DNA of 64,000 nt. Origin: Raffaelea ambrosiae (Eukaryota; Ascomycota; Sordariomycetes; Ophiostomatales; Ophiostomataceae). Under the pieces are notes generated by a model. That model had not been told where the DNA came from and did no database searches. It worked only from the letters and a program-made list of their open reading frames with translations. Shown one piece after another: positions 44,705 to 54,643 of the stretch. The translations under genes and the position numbers were made by a program. Numbering within the stretch: the stretch's first letter is position 1; every line of letters starts with the position of its first letter. The DNA lies in NCBI GenBank assembly GCA_002778195.1, contig PCDI01000001.1:5777338-5841337 (forward strand), in the 5' to 3' direction.

Positions 44705-46715
44705 ATGTCGTTTGACCACGAGGGATCCACTTCTCGGGCGGGCGACGACAAGGCGCCGCGATATGTCTCCAACGAGGACGATGTGCAGGAGGGCCGCCTC
44801 GTGCAGTCAGACCACCTGAAGCGTGCCCTGTCGGCGCGACAGGTGCAGATGATCGCCATCGGCGGCACCATCGGCACGGGCCTCTTCCTTGGCACCGGCA
44901 AGTCGCTGGCGACCGGCGGGCCGGCTTCGATTTTGATTGCATACATCGTCGTGGGCTGCATTGTCTTTGTAACGATGCTTAGTCTCGGCGAGATGGCCGC
45001 CTACATTCCCGTCGCTGGAAGCTTCTGTACATTTGCAGGGTATGTTGCTTATCGCGTGACGAACGACTCTTCTTTTTTTCGTTTTTTCTTTTTCATCNNN
45101 NNGGGGGGGGAAACCAAAACAAATCCCACTCACTAACTACCTTCTAAATAGCCGTTTTGTCGACGACGCTTTCGGATTCGCCTTGACCTGGAACTACTGG
45201 TTCAACGATGCCGTGTCGACGGCCTCGGACCTGGTCGCCCTGCAGCTGGTTTTGGAGTACTGGACAGAAACGTTTCCCGGGTGGGCGCTGAGTCTCATCT
45301 TCTGGGTGGTCTTGATTGCCGTGAACATTGCGTCAGTTGGCGCATATGGCGAGGTGCGTTCTCGATAGACGGGGATCGGACACACACGATTTTTACTAAC
45401 TCTCCCCACAGCTCGAGTACTGGCTGAGTCTTCTCAAAGTCGTCACAATTATTGTAGGCAACATTGTCCAGCGTACCTTATGTAATATCTCTAATCGTTT
45501 CTTCATAGGTCTTCATCTTTATGGGTATTGTGGTCAACTGCGGAGCCAACATTGCACACCACTACATCGGCGGAGAGAACTGGAGATTGCCGGGAGCTCC
45601 GTTTGTGGGTGGCATAGGTGGCTTTGCTTCCGTATTTGTGACAGCCTCCTTTGCTTGTAAGCAACCACCATTTATGCGGAGTGGCTGCCACTGTCTGGAT
45701 ACTGACGTGTGTTGATAGATGGCGGCACCGAATCCATTGCCATTACAGCTGGCGAGACCAAGGACCCGGCCAGAAATCTGCCTCGCGTGGTCAAGAATGT
45801 CTTTTGGCGGATTCTTCTCTTCTAGTAAGGCCACAATGAGACACAGAAAAGATATATACTCGAGCAAGAAAGCACCACTGACCAGAAACACAGTGTCCTG
45901 TCCATTCTCCTCATCGGCCTCGATATTCCATATACGACCGAGAACCTCAACTCCAAGGAGACCCGTACATCGCCGTTCACTTTGGTCTTTGAGATGACCG
46001 GTGCCCATGCTGCCGGCAGTGTCATCAACGCGGTGGTCTTGACCAGTGTCCTGTCCGCCGGCAACCACGCTCTCTTCGCCGGTGCCCGTCTTCTCTATAC
46101 TCTTGCTGCCGAACACCACGCACCCAAGCCGTTTGGCCGCCTCAACCGCCAGCGTGTGCCCTGGGTCGCGGTTCTTGCTACCGGATTGGTCAGCGGGCTG
46201 TGCTTTGGCTCTTCGTTTATCGGCGCCGGCCAGCTCTGGAGCTGGCTGCAAAAGTATGTCCCTCGTATCCGAATTTCTAAATTCGCTCACAGTATTGACT
46301 TTGTCTTAGTATTGTCGGCGTCTCGAATCAGCTGAGCTGGATCGCCATTGGCATCACGTCGATTCGCTTCCGCGCCGCCCTCAAGCGCCAGGGCAAGACC
46401 CACGAGCTGCCGTTCCGCAACTGGACCTACCCGGTGGGCCCCTGGCTGGTGGTCATTTTAAACTCGGTGATTGTTCTTGTGCAAGGCTGGAGCTGCTTCA
46501 GTCCGCGCTTCAGCGGCGTCGACTTTGTCAGCTACTACGTTGAGCTTCCGATCATGCTGATCATGTACTTGGGCTGGAAGTTTTTCAAGCGGACCAAGAT
46601 TGTGAAACTGAGCGAGATGGACCTGGAGACGGATGTGTACGTGGCCGAGAAGAGAGACGACAGGCTGGCCACGTGGAAATCTAGGCTGCGGGGGGCAGTG
46701 ACATGGCTTTTCTAG
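44705..46715 (+). CDS. Amino-acid permease (APC superfamily, YAT type)
   Basis: Seven exons, 44705..45039, 45152..45353, 45412..45453, 45509..45656, 45719..45824, 45894..46253 and 46310..46715; 532 aa. All introns are GT-AG and phases agree. The N terminus has the hydrophilic tail and first helix of fungal amino-acid permeases (QMIAIGGTIGTGLFLGTGKS, SLGEMAAYIP). Later landmarks are GGTESIAITAGETKDPARN and SVLSAGNHALFAGARLLYTL. About 12 membrane helices are expected in the plasma membrane, importing amino acids with protons. Intron 1 contains a 5-base N gap, so its length is uncertain, but it does not touch coding sequence. Confidence 0.93.
45098..45102. other. Assembly gap (5 N)
   Basis: Five undetermined bases lie next to a run of 8 G in the first intron of the permease gene, suggesting a homopolymer that was not resolved. 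Confidence 1.
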
Positions 46716-48278
46716 ACGTTGAAATGTGGGGTCGAATTTACTAGTTTTTTAAGCGGTTCTTGAAATGGCCCCGATATAAACATAAGTCCTGTCATTCAAA
46801 ATCACCTCTTTCGTATACAATCCTGCTTGTAACCCTTGTCATATTACTACCTGCTTTCTTCTGAATCACTTCGACGACTGCAGAACAGACCACAGCCGCT
46901 AAGCGGACCAGCCGACCCAGCCCCAGTCGAAAAGCAAACGACCTGCACTCTCTTTCCTGTTCCCAGCTCACAACGGCATCTACTCTGATCCGAGCACATG
47001 GATACCTGTACAGCCGGTGAGGTGGCACGTGTTGTCCTAAATGGCCTGCCCGCCCCGTCCGGAACTCGATCGGAATAGAATGCTCAGTATCGGGGCTATT
47101 ACAACGAGTTTGGCCCCACTGTCACGTTTGAGCCTCGTGGTCACGATGGCATGTACGGTGCACAGCAGGTTCAAGACATGACCTGCAACAGTCTATGTTC
47201 GTCTTGGCCCTCTCTTTATACTTTGCTCGGAAGCTGTCCTCTTTGGACCTAGTGAGTCGTGGGCTTTGTCTTCTGATTAACGAATGATGTCCTTTTAATC
47301 TACTTTTCTCCTAAAAAGAACCCACTGCTGGAAATCGGCTGAGTTGCCTGCCAATGGCTCACCGGGCAGTGGAGCAGAGACACATCTTTTCGGCAACTAC
47401 TCCCAGCCGGCTACACAGAGCCTCTGTTTCCGGCGCGGAACTGACCGCTGCTTTATTACGGAATGATGAGCTGATCCGCCCAGGCCAATGTCACGATATG
47501 CCATGGCTGTGGTGACGTGCCGCTGCCGGGGTTTTGCCGACCGATGGCACTACACACACGAGTCCACTGCCGATCGCAGTTCGCCTAGTCAAACAATCAC
47601 AAGCGACAACCCCCGCTCTTTTTCCACATCTTCCCCGACCTGCCTCCCCCGGCCCGATTGCTGGACCACGTCGCTGATTGGACGTAGGGCATGATCCCCG
47701 GGTATGTCCAAATTGCACCTGTGGGTCCAGAATCTTGTGGAGGATAGGGAAGAAGAAGAAATAAAAAATGAGAAGACAATGGTTGGCGGCTGACCCTAAT
47801 GGCAACCCCCATGGGGGTCAGACGAGCCGAGAGAACTAGACGGCACTCGCCTTTCTGGAGGTTTCTGCTATGCCGTTAGCGCCAATGGAGCGGCCCCCTC
47901 TAAAGGACCGAATTCCCCATGGACGCCACTAGGACAATTGACTGCTTTTGGCAGAGACTGGGGGAGCCGGTCTTGGACGAGCAAAAGACACACCGTCACG
48001 GGGGCTGGACCACGGTAGAAATGGACAAACGGTCACATGGATTACCGGACAAGCAGACAACTTGACCACGGGCAAGTAGACGAAAATGAAAATGGAGACA
48101 CAGACGCCTGAGTAATTAGTTCCGTGACGATGGGAGACGACTGCGGAGTAGTATCGTCCCTTCCGGAGCGTTGCCTACTTAATGTCGAGCGTGCGCCGAG
48201 ATTCCGAGAGGGGGAGGAAGAGAAGAGAGAGAGAAGGCAGACATCAGACGACAATACAGCACAGCTCCCTTAGTTGCC
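46716..48278. other. Intergenic, beta-glucosidase upstream region
   Basis: About 1.6 kb without a supported gene. Frames on both strands are short. It holds the promoter of the GH3 gene. Confidence 0.5.
48143..48168 (+). promoter_or_regulatory. Two possible CreA/Cre1 sites
   Basis: GCGGAG (48143-48148) and CCGGAG (48163-48168) match the SYGGRG carbon-catabolite repressor consensus and lie 110-136 bases before the beta-glucosidase ATG. A closely spaced pair is the functional arrangement known for CreA. The motif is short and frequent in GC-rich DNA. Confidence 0.3.
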
Positions 48279-50893
48279 ATGTTTCCCAACAAGCTGTACA
48301 TTGGCCTCTCGGCACTGGCCATTTTGGGGACCGTCCAGGCCCAGGATGTGATCACAGAGGACACTTACTTCTACGGCCAGTCGCCGCCCGTCTACCCGTC
48401 ACGTGAGTTGTCTCGAGAACGACATAGGTGTGAAATATTCATATACAGCCGCAGCGCAGAGGAACTGACGTCAGAACAGCCAACATTACAGGAACTGGCG
48501 CATGGGCCGAGGCCTATGCCAAAGCCCAGGCACTCGTGGCCCAGCTCACGCTCGAGGAGAAGGTCAATCTGACAGGCGGCTACTCGGCTGGAAATGGCTG
48601 CTCGGGCTCCATTCCGCCGATTGAGCGTCTCGGCTTCACGGGTCTGTGCCTGGCGGATGCGGCGGCCGGTGTGCGCAACACCGACTTTGTCAGCGGCTGG
48701 CCGAGCGGCCTGCACGTGGGCGCATCGTGGAACAGGCCTCTGGCGCTGGAGCGGTCGGCGGCCATGGGCCGCGAGGCCAAGAAGAAGGGCGTGAACACGC
48801 TGCTGGCTCCCGTGGTTGGTCCGGCATTCCGTGTTGCCCTCGGCGGCCGGAACTGGGAGGGCTTTGCAGCCGACCCGTACCTCGCCGGTTCTCTGGTCTC
48901 GGCGACGGTGACTGGCTTGCAAGATACCAACGTCATGGCCTGCGTCAAGGTACGTCTGAATGCTCTGGTGGCTGCTTCCTGGCTCTCTTCTGTTCCTGTG
49001 CTGACTGGTCCAGCACTTTATTGGAAACGAACAAGAGACCTACCGCCTGGCCGACGGCAACATCTCATCTGTGTCATCCAACATTGACGACACAACGATG
49101 CACGAGTTCTACGCGTGGCCGTTCCAGGACGCTCTGCATGCGGGTGCTGCCAGCGTGATGTGCTCGTACAACCGCGTCAACAACTCCCACGGATGCCAGA
49201 ACAGCAAGCTGATGAACGGCATCCTCAAGGAGGAGCTTGGCTTCCAAGGCTTTGTGGTGTCTGACTGGGGCGCACTGCTTGCAGGCCACCAAGCTGCCTC
49301 GGCCGGTCTTGACGTGGTCATGCCCAGTGGCGACGGGTACTGGGGTGACAATTTGACTCTGTCTGTGACCAACGGCAGCCTGTCCGAGTCGCGTGTTACG
49401 GACATGGCCACACGGTGAGCACGAGTCATGAAATCAGGAGACATCGGCACAAGGCTGACAAAAATAGTGTCCTCGCCCCATGGTATCTGCTGCATCAGGA
49501 CTCGGAAATCCCCGTGCCTGGTGTGGGACTGGCGGCCGACCTCACCAAACCGCACGAAATTGTCGATGCGCGCAACGCGTCCGACCGACCCATCCTGCTG
49601 CAGAGCGCAGTCGAGGGCCACGTGCTTGTGAAGAACGAGGGCGGTGCCCTGCCGCTCAAGAAGCCGCGCGTGCTGTATCTGGCCGGCTACTCGGCGCGCG
49701 AGCCGGACGTGACGACGCCGTCGTACACCCGGAGCTACACGCTGGGCTATGCTTCGTCACAGGAAATGATGGTCGACTACACCACCTCCTTCACGGGCCA
49801 CCCCGGCGACCGGCGCGGGCCCGCCATTGCCCCCAACGGCACCATCATCGGCGGCGGCGGCTCGGGCGCCACGACCCAGGCAGCGATCACGTCGCCCTTC
49901 CATGCCCTGGTCGACCGGGCCGCGGCGGACGGCACGTTCCTGTTCTGGGACTTTACGGCGGCCGAGCCGGTCGCGGTCGAGGCTGCGGATGCCTGTCTGG
50001 TGTTTGGCAATGTGTGGGCGACCGAGTCGGTGGACCGCCCGAGCCTGCGCGACAACTACACCGACACGCTCATCGAGAGCGTGGCGGGCACCTGCGCCAA
50101 CACGATTGTGGTGCTGCACAATGCCGGCGTGCGCATTGTCGACCGCTGGGTGGACCATCCGAACGTGACGGCCGTCGTCTTTGCCCACCTGCCGGGCCAG
50201 CTGACCGGCGAGGCGCTCGTGTCGCTGCTGTACGGCGACGACAACTTCTCGGGCAAGCTGCCGTACACGGTGCCGCACGACGAGGCCGACTACTACAGCG
50301 CCGAGTTCGCCAGCAACGGGCTGCTGGAGCCGACGGTGCCCGGGGACGACGAGTACGCCCTCTTCCCGCAGAGCGACTTTGTCGAGGGCGTCTACGTCGA
50401 CTACCGCCACTTTGACCGCGCCGCCATCGAGCCGCGCTACGCCTTTGGCTTCGGCCTCAGCTACACGACCTTTGGGTTCGGCGGCCTGGCCGTGCACGTC
50501 GACCCCGCGGTGTCCCAGGCGGCCTACCCGTCCGGGCCCATCGTCGAGGGCGGCCACGTCGACCTGTGGGACGTCGTGGCCACCGTGACGGTGGACGTGG
50601 CCAACACGGGCGCGGTGGACGGCCAGGAGGTGGCCCAGCTGTACCTCACGGTGCCCGGCAGCAGCAAGCCCGTGCGGCAGCTGCGTGGGTTCGAGAAAGT
50701 GGCCGTGGCCGCCGGCCAGAGCGCCACGGCCACCTTTGCGCTGACGCGGCGCGACCTCAGTGTGTGGGACCCGGTGGCCCAGCAGTGGCATCTGCAACAG
50801 GGCACGTACACCATCGCCGTGGGCTCCAGCAGCCGGGACCTGCCCGTGCAGGGCTCCCTGAACATCACGGGAGTTTGCCGCCGGCGGAGCTAG
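48279..50893 (+). CDS. Secreted beta-glucosidase, GH3
   Basis: Four exons, 48279..48402, 48492..48949, 49014..49414 and 49468..50893; 802 aa. Introns of 89, 64 and 53 bp. A signal peptide (MFPNKLYIGLSALAILGTVQA) precedes the GH3 N domain: LTLEEKVNLTGG, PPIERLGFTGLCLADAAAGV, GRNWEGFAADPYL. The catalytic nucleophile is D278 in GFVVSDWGA. The C domain has PYTVPHDEADY and FGFGLSYTTF, then a fibronectin-III-like domain (LYLTVPGSSKPVRQLRGFEK). It cleaves terminal glucose from cellobiose and other beta-glucosides outside the cell. About ten N-glycosylation sequons are present. Confidence 0.95.
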
Positions 50894-51149
50894 GGGCGGA
50901 TGGTTGTCTGACCTCCGCGGTCAAAGCAACTGTACATGGGTAAAACAAGCTAGCAAAACAAGATAAAAGAAAATAAACTGTATCCAAGGAAAACGGCAAG
51001 CAAAATGAAGTGCGACCCCTGCACACGACAAGGAAGACTCAATGGAAGACGAATATATGAAGTGTGAATATGTCTTTTTTGGTGATTTTTTTTGACTCTT
51101 TAGTTTCCCCATACCGTATCGTATAGTCCATATTAGTCTTTCTTTGTGC

Positions 51150-51967
51150 TTATACACAACGCCCACCATCCACCTCCATGTTCACGCCCGTGATAAAGTC
51201 GGCCTCGTCGCTGGCAAGATAGCAAACGGCGTTGGCGACATCCCTCGGGGTCGAGCCGCGGCCAAGGGGAACCGTGGAGACAAAGGCGGCTCTGTTCTCC
51301 TCGGTGTCCGGCTTGCCAATAAAGAGGTGTGTCCTGGAAGGTCAGCAAGGAACAAAGAAGGGGAAAGAGGGACATGCGAAAGGAGGGGGCCATGTGCGTA
51401 CATGCCCGTGCTGCCCACCACCGGCGACACGCAGTTGAAGCGGATCTGGTTCGGCCCGTACTCGACGGCCAGACACTTGGTCGCATTGATGACGGCGGCC
51501 TTGGAGGCGTTGTACCAGGTGAGCCGGGGACGCGGGCGGATGCCGGCGGTCGAGGCGACCTGGATGAAGCTGCCGGGCCTGTTGGCCTGGACAAAGTAGG
51601 GCACGAGGACGTGGGTGCTGATGTAGACGGACTTGACGTTGACGTTGAAGACGAGGTCAAAGTCCTTTTCGGTCACGTCTTCGGTCGGCTTGTTGACGTA
51701 GGTGGCGCCGGCATTGTTGACGACAATGTCGAGTCCGCCGTAGGTGTCGACGGCCTGCTTGAGCAGGGCTTCCCAGTCGGCGGCCTTGGTGACGTCAGCG
51801 ACGGCAAAGGCACAGCCGAGCTCCTTGGCGGCGGCCTGGCCGGCCTCGGCGGTGAGGTCGGCAATGATGACCTGGGCGCCCTCCTGGACGAACTTGGTGG
51901 CGATGCCCTTGCCGAAGCCCGAGGCGGCGCCGGTGACGATGGCGACCTTGCCTTGAAGACGGGACAT
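51150..51967 (-). CDS. Short-chain dehydrogenase/reductase
   Basis: Two exons, complement(51150..51333, 51402..51967) with a 68 bp GTACGC...CCAG intron; 249 aa. The splice restores GSTGMTHLFIGKPDTEENRA, which is conserved in this SDR group. Classical SDR marks are TGAASGFGKGIA (cofactor loop), IIADLT (the Asp favours NAD+), VNNAG, the catalytic Ser in QVASTAG, and YNASK with catalytic Tyr/Lys. The C terminus ends in FITGVNMEVDGGRCV. It resembles 3-oxoacyl reductase or alcohol dehydrogenase-type enzymes; the substrate is unknown. It is divergent from the isopropylmalate-dehydrogenase-like gene. Confidence 0.93.
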
Positions 51968-52034
51968 GGCGGTTTTGTGTATGTGTGATTGGGGTACGTG
52001 TGAGTCGGGAAGTACTGTGCTGGAGGATCGAGTG

Positions 52035-52075
52035 GACAGTGAACAGACAGTGAACAGACAGTGAACAGACAGTGA
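52035..52075. repeat. 11-bp tandem repeat, 3.7 copies
   Basis: The unit GACAGTGAACA is repeated exactly at 52035, 52046 and 52057, with a partial copy at 52068. It lies 70-110 bases upstream of the SDR start, probably in its leader or promoter. Confidence 0.9.
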
Positions 52076-52738
52076 GTAGAAGAGACAATCTGGCGATCCG
52101 TCTTGTCGACCGCAGCTGTCTCTTGTCCCTGTTTTGGCGTTTCTGACTTGGAGTGTATACCAGCACGCGGAGTGTGCAATTGCAGCGCAAAGGCCTGTTT
52201 GACGATCCGGTCCTCTCTGGTGAATGGAGTGTCCCTTTGGGTGCAACAATGTTGGAAAGAGGAGGCAATTCCGCGGGTCGAGTCAACCTGCTGCAACCTG
52301 TGCGTCTTGTCCATCCTCCTCTGCCATGCCTTTCCGTTCCCCGCAAGTGGCTCGAACTAGGTCGTGGTTGGGGTCACATCGCCACGCACAAGGGCGGATT
52401 GTGCCACTGGCGCTGGCCTGTGATCGAACGAACCCTGCCGTGCCCACATAGCAGCCCCTTCACCGGTCTAGTCATGGTGTTACTGGGACCACTTTCGGGG
52501 GAGGGTCTGCGAATGCGTGATTGCGGAGAACAACTTCCGCCAAGAGCAGCCAGTCGGTGGACAAAGAGGAGCTAACAGTCCCCGAAGTCGGCACTGCAGT
52601 GGATGCATCGTCTTTTCCGAAGTGTAGTCATTTTGAAGTTGAACATGCGTGTCGACATTTCCGAACGGCAGGAGGAATAAATACGCGTCGACCACTGGCG
52701 AACCGAGGAAAAGAGTCGGTCGAATCAGGAAAGAAACA

Positions 52739-52811
52739 AAACGTACTACCCACACTACCCACACTACCCCAAAGACCCCCAAGACCCCCAAGACCCCAAC
52801 GACCCCCAACT
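52739..52811 (+). repeat. C-rich microsatellite leader
   Basis: Repeats of CCCACACTA and then CCCCAAGAC-type units run up to nine bases before the IPMDH-like ATG. The frame stays open through it but has no in-frame ATG, so it is read as 5' leader. Confidence 0.7.
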
Positions 52812-52819
52812 ACGTCGAA

Positions 52820-53965
52820 ATGCCCACATACAACATCCTCGTCCTCCCGGGAGACCATGTCGGCCCCGAAGTGGTCGCCGAAGCACTCAAGGTGCTGGAC
52901 GTAGTGGAACAGGCCCGGCCGGGCCTCAAGTTCGAGCGCACGTTTGACCTGGCGGGCGGCGCCAGCATCGACAAGCACGGCGTGCCGATCACGGAGGCGG
53001 TGCTGGACAAGGCGGCGGCCAGCGACGCGGTGCTCTTTGGCAGCATCGGCGGGCCGGAGTGGGAGGACGCCAACCCGACGCCGGAGTCGGGGCTGCTGGC
53101 GCTGCGGCAGAAGCTGAACGCGTTTGCCAACCTGCGGCCGTGCGAGATCTACGCGCCGTCGCTGGTGGGCGCGTCGCCGATCAAGGAGGCGCTGGTCCGG
53201 GGCACCAAGTTCATGGTGGTGCGCGAGAACTGCGGCGGCGCGTACTTTGGGGCCAAGACGGAAGAGGCCGAGGAGGCGTCGGACCTGTGGGTGTACCGGG
53301 CGCCGGAGATTGAGCGGCTGGCGCGGGTGTCGGCGGCGATTGCGCGGATCATGGGCCGGGACGGACAGGGCGGCGGCGGCGGGCCGGCGACGGTGTGGAG
53401 CGCGGACAAGTACAATGTGCTGGCCAACAGCCGGCTGTGGCGCAAGGTGACGCAGCGGGTGTTCGACGCGGAGTTCCCGGACGTGCCGCTGCAGCACCAG
53501 CTGGCGGACAGCATGGCCATGCTGATGGTGACGAAGCCGACCAAGTTCAACGGGGTGATCCACACGGACAACACGTTTGGCGACGTGCTGTCGGACATCT
53601 CCGGCGGCATCACGGGCACGCTGGGCGTGCTGCCGAGCGCCAGCATCTCGGCGGTGCCGGGCCAGGGGGCCGACTCGCGGTGCAAGGGCCTCTACGAGCC
53701 GGTGCACGGCAGCGCGCCGGACATTTCGGGCAAGGGCATTGTGAACCCGGTGGCGCAGATCCTGAGCGTGGCGCTGATGCTGCGGTACTCGTTCCTGCTG
53801 ACGGCGGAGGCGCAGGCGATCGAGCAGGCGGTGTCGCACGTGCTGGATGCCAAGGCGGCGGGCGGGCTGGAGGTCCGGACGGGCGACCTGGGCGGGACGG
53901 CGTCGACGAGCGAGGTTGGGGATGCGGTCTGCGCGGCGCTGAAGCCCCTGTTGCAGAAGGAATAG
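52820..53965 (+). CDS. Divergent 3-isopropylmalate dehydrogenase paralogue
   Basis: Single exon; 381 aa from ATG 52820. It belongs to the isocitrate/isopropylmalate dehydrogenase family: LPGDHVGPEVVAEAL, GGASIDKHGVPIT, FGSIGGPEW, LLALRQKLNAFANLRPC, and near the end GLYEPVHGSAPDISGKGIVN with the Asp ligands. Two conserved sites differ from ordinary LEU2: VRENCGGAYFG replaces VRELTGGIYFG, and IHTDNTFGDVLSDISGGITG replaces the usual NLFGDILSDEAS region. LEU2 itself oxidises 3-isopropylmalate in leucine synthesis. The changes at the substrate loop suggest a paralogue acting on a related 2-hydroxy-acid, perhaps in specialised metabolism. Codon use is extremely GC-rich. Confidence 0.87.
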   Translation: MPTYNILVLPGDHVGPEVVAEALKVLDVVEQARPGLKFERTFDLAGGASIDKHGVPITEAVLDKAAASDAVLFGSIGGPEWEDANPTPESGLLALRQKLNAFANLRPCEIYAPSLVGASPIKEALVRGTKFMVVRENCGGAYFGAKTEEAEEASDLWVYRAPEIERLARVSAAIARIMGRDGQGGGGGPATVWSADKYNVLANSRLWRKVTQRVFDAEFPDVPLQHQLADSMAMLMVTKPTKFNGVIHTDNTFGDVLSDISGGITGTLGVLPSASISAVPGQGADSRCKGLYEPVHGSAPDISGKGIVNPVAQILSVALMLRYSFLLTAEAQAIEQAVSHVLDAKAAGGLEVRTGDLGGTASTSEVGDAVCAALKPLLQKE

Positions 53966-54643
53966 TGGGTTCGGAAGAGTCGATGGCTGTCAGAGACCTG
54001 TCGGTGACCGGTCGGTGACCTGTCAAAGAAGGCTCTCAGCAGACGGAGGCTCGAGAGCCGCGGAATCGGGCCTGCCCGAACAAACGCATCCCAATCATTG
54101 TCTCCCAATCATTGTCTGATCATTCCAACAATATACTTGAAATTGCATGCTCCATCCTGGTCCATCCAGCCCTGATTCTGCCGTCTAGTCGGCTCATTTT
54201 TTTCGTGATGTTCCTCGTTACGACTGGCCCCGACAATTGTCTATTCTTTGGCCTTTATACCCCGTAGTTTCTTTTCCTGCTCTCGTCTCTCTGTGTTCTC
54301 TGCCAGTGTTTCTTCTATCGCCTCCGCCATCGCTGGCCTCGGTTCCATCCGTCGGCGCCATCACCGTCACACCACCGCCCATCTCCTCACGTACTGGCCA
54401 CCTCCTCCACTTACCCCGCATATGCGGGCTGGACCCACTTCTCCGCATTGTCGAACTCGGGGATTGGAGCAAAAAAAAAATAAGGAAATTTCCGTTCCCT
54501 GACATCTCCTTTCTGACGAGGAGTTTCCCGCGCTCTCCTGTTTCCTCCCCTTTTGTGGCAAGCCTTTTTTCCCACCACCCACTCCGCGCCGGGGGGGTTT
54601 TGCCAGAACGGGGACACAAAGCCATTCATCTGCAGCCGCCGAC
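53966..54643. other. Intergenic, transcription factor promoter
   Basis: 678 bases with pyrimidine-rich sequence at 54230-54340 and 54500-54560, typical of a fungal promoter/leader. No gene is seen. Confidence 0.5.

Larger units (their letters stand above)
51968..52819. promoter_or_regulatory. Shared divergent promoter, SDR / IPMDH-like gene
   Basis: 852 bases separate the two ATGs. The SDR side contains an 11-base tandem repeat and the IPMDH side a C-rich low-complexity leader; both are listed separately. No gene is seen. Confidence 0.5.

Noticed and set aside
49480..50797. Long open frames (over 300 codons) on other frames of the GH3 gene, and similar ones opposite IPMDH and the transcription factor
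   Set aside because: They are shadows caused by very high GC at third positions; they lack family motifs and are Arg/Ala/Gly/Pro rich.
52649..52819. In-frame 57-codon extension of the IPMDH-like gene
   Set aside because: It starts at GTG, has no in-frame ATG, and is mostly a Thr/Pro-coding microsatellite; the ATG at 52820 matches the family's N terminus.
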